DNA from: Solobacterium sp.
Lineage (GTDB): Bacteria > Bacillota_I > Bacilli_A > Erysipelotrichales > Erysipelotrichaceae
Direction of reading: 5' to 3'
Assembly (NCBI GenBank): GCA_017512725.1
Contig: JAFWEW010000043.1
Coordinates: 1 to 64,000, forward strand
DNA: 64,000 nucleotides
Shown here one piece after another: positions 19,704-27,395 of this stretch (position 1 is its first letter; every line of letters starts with the position of its first letter). The position numbers were made by a program, and so were the translations under genes. A model generated the notes under the pieces. It was not told the DNA's origin, ran no database searches, and worked only from the letters and a program-made list of their open reading frames with translations.

Positions 19704-20398
19704 CCTGATATCTCCCCGATCACCGAACAGGCATAGAAAGCGGCAGTCTCTGCCCGCAGGATCCGGCTGCCAAGGGTAACCGGAGAAAATCCGGCATCGC
19801 TGAGCAGCTGTACTTCTTCTTTGGAAAAACCGCCTTCCGGGCCGATCACGATCGTTACGGAATCTGCCGGCAGACTTTCATGGATAAAAGATGCCTGACT
19901 TCCGGCATTTTCATATGCACAGAGATTAACCGTACTTTTAAATGAAGAAAGATCCTTAATAGGTACCGGTGCCAGACATTCGGGAACCAAAGTGCGCTTG
20001 CACTGCTCGCATGCCTCCAGCAGGATGGCGTTCCAGCGGGCAGTTTTCTCATTCTTAGCCTTTACGACACAGCGGCTCGATTCAAACGGTATGATCTTCT
20101 TTACTCCGAGTTCCGCTGCCTTCTGCAGAACCAGTTCAAACTTTTCCCTTCGGATCAGGGCCATGCACAACGTAATGTCGGTATGGAGCTCATTGAGGTC
20201 CGGGTCCGCTGATAAAATGCGGGCCATTCCATTCCCGCCTTCCTGATATACTTCTGCGAACCAGCCGGTTCCATTGGAAACCAGCCGTACGGTTTCATGC
20301 TGGAGCTTCAGCACCCGAAAGGCATGATGTGCTTTATCCTTGGGAAGCTGTATGATCTTACCCTCTTCCAGAGGTTCTTCCACATAATACTGCTGCAT
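19700..20398 (-). CDS. rsmE: 16S rRNA m3U1498 methyltransferase RsmE
   Basis: This 232-aa SPOUT-class enzyme has an N-terminal PUA-like domain and the C-terminal knot (IVIGPEGGFSKEEV, then LGSRILRAETAAFYA) that binds SAM. It starts three bases after the CNNM gene with GAGG upstream and overlaps mtaB. In many Firmicutes a prmA gene precedes rsmE; that is absent here. Confidence 0.96.
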   Translation of the reverse strand: MQQYYVEEPLEEGKIIQLPKDKAHHAFRVLKLQHETVRLVSNGTGWFAEVYQEGGNGMARILSADPDLNELHTDITLCMALIRREKFELVLQKAAELGVKKIIPFESSRCVVKAKNEKTARWNAILLEACEQCKRTLVPECLAPVPIKDLSSFKSTVNLCAYENAGSQASFIHESLPADSVTIVIGPEGGFSKEEVQLLSDAGFSPVTLGSRILRAETAAFYACSVIGEISG

Positions 20399-20401
20399 GG
20401 A

Positions 20402-21661
20402 TCAGTCCTCGCTGCTGTTTTCGCGGATCTCGACTTTGATCTCGTTGACCTTGCGCTGATCTGCCTTTGTCACGGTTACATGCAGGTTCTTGTAATCAAA
20501 TGAATCCTGGTTCTGCGGGATCCGGTCCAGCTCATGAATGACCCATCCGGAAACCGTAATAAAGTCAAACTCATCCTCGTCATATTCCACGCCGAACCGT
20601 TCCATCATATCGTCCACTTCCGCAGAACAGTTCACCAGATACGTATGATCATCGATCTGTTTATAGTATTCGGTAACGGTATCATGTTCGTCATAGATCT
20701 CACCGACCAGTTCCTCAATGATGTCTTCCATGGTAATGATGCCGGCTGTGCCGCCATATTCATCGAGAACGACGGCAAGGTGCAGCTTGGCCTTCTGCAG
20801 CTGCTTAAGCAGCGTGCTGATCTTGACGTTCTCACTGGTATAGATGACAGGCTTGATAATGCGTCTGAGATAGGCCCGTTCCTTCTCAACATACAGCATG
20901 CTGTAGAAATCTTTTTCATGAATGACACCGACGATATTGTCGATGGAGTTTTCATAGACCGGCAGACGGGAGAACGAATTCATCCGGAATGCCTTTTCGA
21001 CCTGTTTGGGAGAAGATGTGATATCCACCGCAACGACATTGACTCTCGGGGTAAGAACATCTTTGACATCGAGATCGTTGAATTCGATCGCAGCAGAAAT
21101 CAGATCCGATTCATGTGCTTCCAGATCCCCTTCTTTTTCCGCTTCATCGACCATTGTGATCAGCTCATCCGAAATATCGCTGTCCACATTCTCAACTCTT
21201 ACCATCTTTGTGACAAGCCACTGCCAGCCGCCGAAGATCAGCGTGAGAGGCCGCAGAAGGAATTTGAAAAACTTCACGAATCCTACGGTATGTACCGCAA
21301 AGGATTCCGGACTCTGTTTGGCAATTGTCTTCGGAGCGATTTCACCGAACAGAAGTACTGCAATCGTCATAACGGCCGTGGAAATGATCGCACCGGTATC
21401 TCCGTACAGGCGCGTAAAAAGAATGGTCGCCAGAGTCGCAGACAGAATATTAACGATATTATTACCGACCAGAACGGTGGAGATAAACGTCTCAAAGTCT
21501 TCCAGGATGGCCAGCACATCATCTGCTTTGTCATGATCCATCGCCTTCAGACGGATCCGGCTGGCACTGGAATATGCAGTCTCGATCGCGGAAAACAGCC
21601 CGGAAAACAAAATAAGCACGATCAGCATCAGTATAAGGGTCTGATTTGTCCAGCTGTTCAT
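20402..21661 (-). CDS. CNNM/CorC-family membrane protein with CBS pair
   Basis: This 419-aa protein has an N-terminal DUF21 membrane domain with three to four helices (LILMLIVLILFSGLFSAIE starts it), a cytosolic CBS-domain pair near residues 200-320, and a C-terminal CorC/HlyC domain. Related proteins are linked to Mg2+ or Co2+ efflux; the older name is hemolysin C. It opens the operon running through rsmE-mtaB-murE-deoC. The promoter is at 21745-21774. Confidence 0.92.
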   Translation of the reverse strand: MNSWTNQTLILMLIVLILFSGLFSAIETAYSSASRIRLKAMDHDKADDVLAILEDFETFISTVLVGNNIVNILSATLATILFTRLYGDTGAIISTAVMTIAVLLFGEIAPKTIAKQSPESFAVHTVGFVKFFKFLLRPLTLIFGGWQWLVTKMVRVENVDSDISDELITMVDEAEKEGDLEAHESDLISAAIEFNDLDVKDVLTPRVNVVAVDITSSPKQVEKAFRMNSFSRLPVYENSIDNIVGVIHEKDFYSMLYVEKERAYLRRIIKPVIYTSENVKISTLLKQLQKAKLHLAVVLDEYGGTAGIITMEDIIEELVGEIYDEHDTVTEYYKQIDDHTYLVNCSAEVDDMMERFGVEYDEDEFDFITVSGWVIHELDRIPQNQDSFDYKNLHVTVTKADQRKVNEIKVEIRENSSED

Positions 21662-21744
21662 CTTCTGTTCTCCTCACTCTGTTTTACGGCAGTATTCGAT
21701 CGGCTCTCTTCCAACGGTCATCCCTTCCTTTCAATATATCGAAG

Positions 21745-21774
21745 ATTATAGCATCCGTGATCTTTCCTGTGCAA
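21745..21774 (-). promoter_or_regulatory. Promoter of the CNNM-rsmE-mtaB-murE-deoC operon
   Basis: TTGCAC (21774-21769), 18 bp, and TATAAT (21750-21745) on the minus strand, about 84 bp before the ATG. The leader has no evident riboswitch, including no Mg2+ element that I can recognise. Confidence 0.65.
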
Positions 21775-21817
21775 TTGCGGTACTTCTCTGTTACGATCGT
21801 AGTCGGAGCAGTGATTT

Positions 21818-22555
21818 ATGGAAAACAGGAAACCCCTTCTGATTGGTCTCAGCGCACGGGAAACAACCGTATATCAGTCTGCGGCGATCTATGACAACAT
21901 GGCTTATATTGACTTTCTCAAAGCAGCGGACCCTGAAGTCATGGCAGTGATCCTGCCGGTCGTCAGCGAACCGGAAGCAAAGCGTTATGCAGAACTGTGT
22001 GATGGACTCTTTCTGACCGGCGGAGCAGATCTTGATCCGTCTCTTTACGGAGAAGCAGTCGACGGTACAGCTGATACCTACGACCCGGCCTTTGATCAGT
22101 CGGACCTGTATCTTTATCATGCGTTTCAAAAAGCAGACAAACCCGTTCTTGGAGTCTGCCGGGGCATTCAGGTCATCAATGTGGCAGAAGGCGGAACCCT
22201 GATCCAGGATATCCCCTCTTTGACCGGAAAAGAACATCAGCAGATCAATTTCGTCCCTCCCAAAGGAAAAAACGATACTGCCCATTCGGTAAAAACCGTA
22301 TCCGGCACGATGCTTCAGATGATCCTGGGAGATTCGGCTGTGGTAAACAGCTTTCATCACCAGGCAATTGACACCCCTGCGCCTTCCCTGACCATCAGTG
22401 CGTTCAGTGAAGACGGCATCATTGAAGGGGCAGAAAAAAACCGCGTACTTGCGGTTCAGTGGCATCCGGAACGGATGCTGGATCGGAAAGAACAGGTCCG
22501 GATTGCCGGCGCTTTCCTGTCCATGTGTGCCTCAGCGCGAGATGCTGCTGAGTGA
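21818..22555 (+). CDS. Gamma-glutamyl-gamma-aminobutyrate hydrolase-like class I amidotransferase (peptidase C26)
   Basis: This 245-aa enzyme belongs to the PuuD-type C26 family, which hydrolyses gamma-glutamyl bonds. The catalytic triad is visible: Cys in VLGVCRGIQ, then His and Glu in VQWHPE. FLTGGADLDPSLYGE is the oxyanion region. GGAG lies ten bases before the ATG. The last 24 bp overlap the end of the convergent HAD-fold gene. The true substrate is unknown because no polyamine genes are nearby. Confidence 0.9.
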   Translation: MENRKPLLIGLSARETTVYQSAAIYDNMAYIDFLKAADPEVMAVILPVVSEPEAKRYAELCDGLFLTGGADLDPSLYGEAVDGTADTYDPAFDQSDLYLYHAFQKADKPVLGVCRGIQVINVAEGGTLIQDIPSLTGKEHQQINFVPPKGKNDTAHSVKTVSGTMLQMILGDSAVVNSFHHQAIDTPAPSLTISAFSEDGIIEGAEKNRVLAVQWHPERMLDRKEQVRIAGAFLSMCASARDAAE

Positions 22556-23278
22556 TTCCATTACATAGGTCGGCTTGATCACGATCTCACTGAGATCCGT
22601 ATCCGGAGAAGGAAGCACATAAACGGTCCTGACCTTTGCCCTTACCGCACTGGCAATTTCCGGTTCCAGCCGGTCACTTACAAACAGCACTTCCTCTTCT
22701 TCCAGATTGAAGTGACGCATTGCGCATTGAATCATCAGACGGCTGTCCCATCCGGTGGACAGTCTTTTCTGATCGGAAGCAGCCTCCAGCATGGCCGCAA
22801 CTGCTCCGCAGCCGATTTCTCCGGCAGCGGTCAGAGACTCACAGCCAAGAGTAATGATACGGGCTCCGCTTTGCAGTACCTGCACTGCAGCAGAATACTG
22901 TGCGTAAGTGGCATTGCGGTCCATTCCGACAAAGACCCAGTCTGCCTCCCCGTCATTAACGCGGAAGCCGTTGTTTTCCAGCTCGTCCTTCAGGGAACGT
23001 GTCCCGATCAGCATTGCCTTCTTATGCCCGGGATACCGGTGTGCAATGATATCCATTGCCGCATTCAGAGAAGTATAGAACAGATCATCCGAAAGCAGCG
23101 GGAAACCGATCTCATACATCCGCTCAGACATACGCCTGCGTGCATATACCGTGCTCTCGCAGAGAATCATAAAACGTTCCGTCTTCTTAACAAGCCGGCG
23201 GATCAGTTCAACTGCACCCGGAGCCGGGGCATCCTGTTTGACCAGAAGGTCATAGGAGAGAAAATACACATTCGCCAT
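22532..23278 (-). CDS. NagD-like HAD-IIA fold protein lacking catalytic residues
   Basis: This 248-aa protein aligns by eye with NagD-type HAD phosphatases along its whole length. Motif I, normally DxDGT, reads SYDLL with Ser8 at the nucleophile position. The lysine of the usual GKP motif is replaced (GWD, residues 176-178). Motif IV GDRxxTD reads SDRLEPE (201-207). The fold markers DWVFVGMDRNATY and the C-terminal half are otherwise well kept, so this is probably a non-catalytic regulator or binding protein, not decay. It is divergent from the metallophosphoesterase with only 26 bp between the start codons. Confidence 0.8.
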   Translation of the reverse strand: MANVYFLSYDLLVKQDAPAPGAVELIRRLVKKTERFMILCESTVYARRRMSERMYEIGFPLLSDDLFYTSLNAAMDIIAHRYPGHKKAMLIGTRSLKDELENNGFRVNDGEADWVFVGMDRNATYAQYSAAVQVLQSGARIITLGCESLTAAGEIGCGAVAAMLEAASDQKRLSTGWDSRLMIQCAMRHFNLEEEEVLFVSDRLEPEIASAVRAKVRTVYVLPSPDTDLSEIVIKPTYVMESLSSISR

Positions 23279-23317
23279 AATCGTATTTATTATAGAGGAA
23301 TGATATGATAAATGACA
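23279..23317 (-). promoter_or_regulatory. Promoter of the HAD-fold gene, almost leaderless
   Basis: TATAAT (23294-23289) lies ten bases before the ATG at 23278, which allows a leader of only about 3 nt. TGTCAT 17 bp upstream may be the -35. No Shine-Dalgarno is present. Confidence 0.5.
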
Positions 23318-24192
23318 TGGACAACCAGAAAAACAGGATCATCGCAAGGATCCTGACGGTCATATTCATTATTGCTTCACTGTCTCTGGCATTGGTATAT
23401 GATGCCTATTACCGTGCCCCTTCCCGTTACCAGGTCCGGTACGAAACTCTCGAATCGGTGTTTATTCCGGATCAGCTGGATAATGTATCCATTCTGTTTT
23501 TCAGTGATCTCGACTATGGAACCTTTGTAGATGAAGCACGCCTTTCCAAACTGACGGATTCCATCAACCAGCTGAGTCCGGATGTCATTATCTTTGGCGG
23601 AGACCTGTTTGATGAGATCTGCACGCCCAGTCAGACGGATCAGGATACCGTCATCCGCTTCTTTTCCGCAATGAAGGCACCGCTTGGAAAATATGCCGTA
23701 CTTGGAGATTTTGACTGCCGCTCGGAATCGGTCAGCGCCACGGTGCAGGATGTCCTGTTCCAGAGTGATTTTGAACTGCTGCTGAACAGCAGTGTGCTTC
23801 TTCGGAACCGGGGCAGCGGGTCGATCTCTCTGACCGGTCTGGACAGCGGATTGTACGGTCACCCGGATATTGACACTGCCTATACCAATGTCGGACGTGC
23901 TGTCTTTAATATCGCAATCACCCATACACCGGATCTTGCGGACAGTCTGCCGATTGATCAGACCAACTATATTCTTTCCGGTCACAGTCATGGCGGACAG
24001 GCTTACTGGGGCTTTGGCGCACTTTATACCCCGCGCATGGCAGAACGGTATTTCCGCAGCAAGCATGAGATCCAGGGAACCGTGACCCTTGATATCACCA
24101 ACGGTGTTGGGACAACGGTGGAAGATGTACGTTTTCTCTCCAATGCGGAGATCGTACTGTACCGCCTGAAACATAAAGCCATGATGGGCTGA
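23305..24192 (+). CDS. Membrane-anchored metallophosphoesterase-like protein with altered metal sites
   Basis: This 295-aa protein has one N-terminal membrane helix (about residues 14-32) and an extracytoplasmic calcineurin-like domain of the YkuE/YaeI type. Retained motifs are GGD (Asp100), THTPD (His207) and SGHSHGGQ (His227, His229). The usual SDLH is SDLD (Asp70 for His) and GNHD is GDFD (134-137), which removes a metal ligand and the catalytic histidine. It may have different metal chemistry or be inactive. GAGG precedes the ATG. A TetR gene follows ten bases later and is probably cotranscribed. Confidence 0.8.
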   Translation: MINDMDNQKNRIIARILTVIFIIASLSLALVYDAYYRAPSRYQVRYETLESVFIPDQLDNVSILFFSDLDYGTFVDEARLSKLTDSINQLSPDVIIFGGDLFDEICTPSQTDQDTVIRFFSAMKAPLGKYAVLGDFDCRSESVSATVQDVLFQSDFELLLNSSVLLRNRGSGSISLTGLDSGLYGHPDIDTAYTNVGRAVFNIAITHTPDLADSLPIDQTNYILSGHSHGGQAYWGFGALYTPRMAERYFRSKHEIQGTVTLDITNGVGTTVEDVRFLSNAEIVLYRLKHKAMMG

Positions 24193-24202
24193 TGGAGCAA
24201 CT

Positions 24203-24799
24203 ATGCGTTTGATTGATCAGAAAAAACAGGATAAGCGGAACCGGCTGCTGAACAGTGCTTATGAGTGCTTTACCCGGCGCGGGATGAGCGGAACGACCAT
24301 TGCAGAGATCTGCAAGCGGTCCAATGTCGCCAAGGGAACTTTTTATCTGTACTTCCTGGATAAAGACGATATTGCCCGTGAACTGAACCGCAGGATTACG
24401 TTTGATCTGATTCACAGTGCCTATGATTATATGATGGAACACCGATCGGAACATCTCTGTGACAATCTGATTACAATGGCAGATTATACGATTGACCGGT
24501 TTGAGCGGGATAAGACGCTGATCAAAATCATCAAGCATGACTTTATCTGGCCGATCCGGGAAGCGGATCTGTTTGCGGACGATCATGAAGTGCTGATTCC
24601 GGGGATTCTTCAGATTCAGGAGTACGCCGAAAAACAAAATATCCCGATCCGGGATATTCTATCGGTTCTCTACTGCATTGTGTGCATGATCATTTCCGTC
24701 TGCTATGATGCGATTATTGAGACAAATCCGGCAACGATGGATGAGATGCGTCCGGTGATCCACCGTATTATCCGCACACAGGTACCTGAAATACAATAA
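24203..24799 (+). CDS. TetR/AcrR-family transcriptional regulator
   Basis: This 198-aa regulator has an N-terminal TetR helix-turn-helix near residues 12-58 (TTIAEICKRSNVAKGTFYLYF) and a C-terminal helical ligand domain. It follows the metallophosphoesterase by ten bases, so it may control that gene or the divergent HAD-fold gene, but no operator palindrome is evident in their 26-bp spacer. The ligand is unknown. Confidence 0.9.
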   Translation: MRLIDQKKQDKRNRLLNSAYECFTRRGMSGTTIAEICKRSNVAKGTFYLYFLDKDDIARELNRRITFDLIHSAYDYMMEHRSEHLCDNLITMADYTIDRFERDKTLIKIIKHDFIWPIREADLFADDHEVLIPGILQIQEYAEKQNIPIRDILSVLYCIVCMIISVCYDAIIETNPATMDEMRPVIHRIIRTQVPEIQ

Positions 24800-24804
24800 T
24801 TAAG

Positions 24805-24825
24805 CGGACCTCCCCGGTCCGTTTT
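24805..24825 (+). terminator. Terminator of the metallophosphoesterase-TetR unit
   Basis: CGGACC and GGTCCG enclose TCCCC and are followed by TTTT. Confidence 0.7.
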
Positions 24826-24826
24826 A

Positions 24827-25075
24827 CTAATCCAGAACACGCATCAGACGCTTTGCATAGCGGGGCCGCTCGGAGGGAGCGACATTGGCGATCATGGTAA
24901 GCAGTTCATAAATCTTGAGCTTTTCATTGATCGTATAGCTGTCATCCGCCACAACTGCATTGACGATCAGGTTCAGACTGTCGAGAAACTCGCTTTCCGT
25001 CTCCCGCTTTCCATGTTCCATGACCTTTTCAAACGCAGGTGCGATTCCATTGTTATGTTTATGAAACAGTCCCAT
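24827..25075 (-). CDS. Conserved-looking small protein of unknown function
   Basis: The 82-aa product is not recognised. It is predicted to be mostly helical and soluble, with a basic C-terminus (SERPRYAKRLMRVLD). GAGG lies at good distance from the ATG, the stop is next to a terminator, and it follows thiI by nine bases in the ezrA-desulfurase-thiI operon, so it is very likely a real gene. Its place suggests a link to tRNA thiolation or to cell division, but nothing in the sequence proves this. Confidence 0.75.
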   Translation of the reverse strand: MGLFHKHNNGIAPAFEKVMEHGKRETESEFLDSLNLIVNAVVADDSYTINEKLKIYELLTMIANVAPSERPRYAKRLMRVLD

Positions 25076-25084
25076 CTTTCTACC

Positions 25085-26272
25085 TCACAGATAATCTTCC
25101 TTTACCGGCGGATGAACCATTACGGTCTCTTCCTGATCCAGCGCTTCCGCTATCATCCTATCATAGTCAAAGCGTGCTTCAAATGCGGAAGCCTTTTTAT
25201 TATTCGGTTTGGTAACCGGGTTTTTCGGATCAAAGATCGTACAGCAGTCCTCATACGGCAGAATTGATGTTTCATAGGTACCGATCTTGCGGGCAAGATC
25301 AATAATTTCCACTTTATCCATGCAGATCAAAGGCCGGATGACCGGAATCGAGATAACGGAGTTGATGCAGGCGATGCTTTCAAGGGTCTGACTGGCAACC
25401 TGGCCAAGGCTTTCACCGGTCGCAATCGCAAGGCACTTGTTCTGTTCCGCAATCTGCTGGGCAAGGCGTACCATCATGCGGCGCATCAGTGTTACTGCAT
25501 ACGGATCCCCTGCCGCCTTGTAGATTGCAAGCTGCAGTTCCGTGAAGTTGATCATATGAACCTTCATTCGGCCCTGATTGTATACACTCATCATCGAGGC
25601 AAGATCCAGAACTTTCTGCTTTGCGTTTTCACTGGTATAGGGCGGACTTGCAAAATGAACTGCCTCAACATCCAGTCCCCGCTTCATCAGCTCATAGGCC
25701 GCAACCGGAGAATCGATGCCTCCCGACAGCATCAGCAGAACCTTGCCGTTTATGCCGGTCGGATAGCCTCCGGCACCGGGGATCTTCTCACTCATCAGAT
25801 AGGTATCTCCGGAATGGACCTCTACCCGGATCTCAAGTTCCGGGTTGTGCACATCCACCTTCATATCAGTATTCTGCAGAATCACTCCTGCAACATGCCG
25901 GTTGATCGAATCGGAATTCATTGGAAAGGTCTTGTCATGCCGTCGGGAAATCATCTTAAACGTACGTTTACCGGAATCCTTTGCAAGTTCCAGACAGCGT
26001 GCGGTAATCGCATCCAGATCCGAATCCACCCGTTCCGTAAAGGAAAAGGAAGAAATGCCGAATACCAGTTTCAGCTTTTCGCGGATCGCTTCTGCATCTT
26101 CTCCATTCAGGCGGATATAGAAACGGTCATACGCACGCCGGAATTCCAGACGTTCGTATTCTTTTAAGATTCCCCGGATATTCTGATCCAGCTTGCGGAT
26201 AAAATCCTTCCGGTTCTTTCCTTTGGTGGTCAGTTCTCCATAACGGATCAAAACGGTATCGTACTCAGCCAT
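25085..26272 (-). CDS. thiI: tRNA 4-thiouridine synthetase ThiI
   Basis: ThiI inserts sulfur into U8 of tRNA. The 395-aa protein has an N-terminal ferredoxin-like region, a THUMP domain (about residues 60-165) and a PP-loop ATPase domain with SGGIDSPVAAYELMKRG. There is no C-terminal rhodanese domain, as in Bacillus ThiI, where a partner cysteine desulfurase supplies sulfur directly. The desulfurase gene immediately upstream, overlapping by eight bases, fits that partner role. Confidence 0.96.
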   Translation of the reverse strand: MAEYDTVLIRYGELTTKGKNRKDFIRKLDQNIRGILKEYERLEFRRAYDRFYIRLNGEDAEAIREKLKLVFGISSFSFTERVDSDLDAITARCLELAKDSGKRTFKMISRRHDKTFPMNSDSINRHVAGVILQNTDMKVDVHNPELEIRVEVHSGDTYLMSEKIPGAGGYPTGINGKVLLMLSGGIDSPVAAYELMKRGLDVEAVHFASPPYTSENAKQKVLDLASMMSVYNQGRMKVHMINFTELQLAIYKAAGDPYAVTLMRRMMVRLAQQIAEQNKCLAIATGESLGQVASQTLESIACINSVISIPVIRPLICMDKVEIIDLARKIGTYETSILPYEDCCTIFDPKNPVTKPNNKKASAFEARFDYDRMIAEALDQEETVMVHPPVKEDYL

Positions 26273-27395
26273 ACTGGGTAATCATCTCCTTTACTGCTTC
26301 AATAAATGCGTCGATTTCTTCCATCGTATTTTCCAGAGAAAGCGATACGCGGATCGAACAGGATGCGCGCCGTTCGCTGAAACCCATTGCCGTCAGCACA
26401 TAGCTCGGGTTGTTGGAATTGCTTTCGCAGGTGCTTCTTGCGCTGACCATGAACCCCCTCCGGTTCAGTTCATTCTGCATGACTTCGCTCGGGATCTTCT
26501 CATAGGAGAAATTCAGCACATGCGGGATGGCATCCTCGGGACTGTTGAACTCAATTCCATCAATTCCGCTCAGGCCTTCATACAGCCGCTGTTTCAGAGA
26601 AGAGACATGCGTCCAGGTCTTTCCCTGCTGTTCCAGCGCCAGCCGCAGCGTCTTGGCAAAGACCGTATCGGCCGCAGAATTGGCCGTTCCCCCGCGCAGA
26701 CCGAATTCCTGTTCCCCACCAGAGATCAGCGGTTCCATGGGCACATGGGTCTTTTTGATCAGAATGCCGCTGCCCTTTAAGCCATGAAGCTTGTGCGCAG
26801 ATACCGACGCAAGATCGATATTCTTCAGATCCACCGGAACTTTTCCGACAGACTGGGTCAGGTCACAGTGAAAATACGCGTGGCTCTCCTTTTTCACCAG
26901 TTCGGCAATCTCCTGAACCGGGTTCACGGAGCCGACTTCGTTATTTACATGCATGACACTGACAAGTGCGGTATCCGGGCGCAGTGCAGAGCGTACATCT
27001 TCAGCTTTGACCCTTCCGTCTTCATAGACCGGGAGCCAGGTAATGTCATAGCGGAACAGCCGTTCCATCTGATGACAGGCAGAGATGATACTGCTGTGCT
27101 CAATCGGTGTTGTAATGATATGCCGCTTCCCGGGACAGGCAAGGCAGACGCCTTTGACTGCCATACTGTTGGCTTCACAGCTGCCGGAAGTAAACAGGAT
27201 CTCACCCGGCAAAACACCTAAAAGCCCGGCAGCAGCGCTGCGGGCTTTCTCCATCATTCGATGCACTTCACTTCCCTCATCATAGAGGGATTCGCTGTTT
27301 GCGTAATGATCCGCAAGAAGCGCAGTATAGGTTTTCAGCACTTCCGGATCGGGCTTTGTCGTACCGGCGTGATCGAGATATACTCTACGCTTCAC
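26265..27395 (-). CDS. Cysteine desulfurase, NifS/NifZ-like partner of ThiI
   Basis: This 376-aa PLP enzyme removes sulfur from cysteine. It starts with a GTG (MKRRVYLDHAGTT, with GGAG upstream). The PLP lysine is in SVSAHKLHG and the persulfide cysteine in SARSTCESNSN. Its position between ezrA and thiI matches the dedicated NifZ-ThiI pair of Bacillus, so its main job is probably tRNA 4-thiouridine formation. Confidence 0.93.
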   Translation of the reverse strand: MKRRVYLDHAGTTKPDPEVLKTYTALLADHYANSESLYDEGSEVHRMMEKARSAAAGLLGVLPGEILFTSGSCEANSMAVKGVCLACPGKRHIITTPIEHSSIISACHQMERLFRYDITWLPVYEDGRVKAEDVRSALRPDTALVSVMHVNNEVGSVNPVQEIAELVKKESHAYFHCDLTQSVGKVPVDLKNIDLASVSAHKLHGLKGSGILIKKTHVPMEPLISGGEQEFGLRGGTANSAADTVFAKTLRLALEQQGKTWTHVSSLKQRLYEGLSGIDGIEFNSPEDAIPHVLNFSYEKIPSEVMQNELNRRGFMVSARSTCESNSNNPSYVLTAMGFSERRASCSIRVSLSLENTMEEIDAFIEAVKEMITQYG

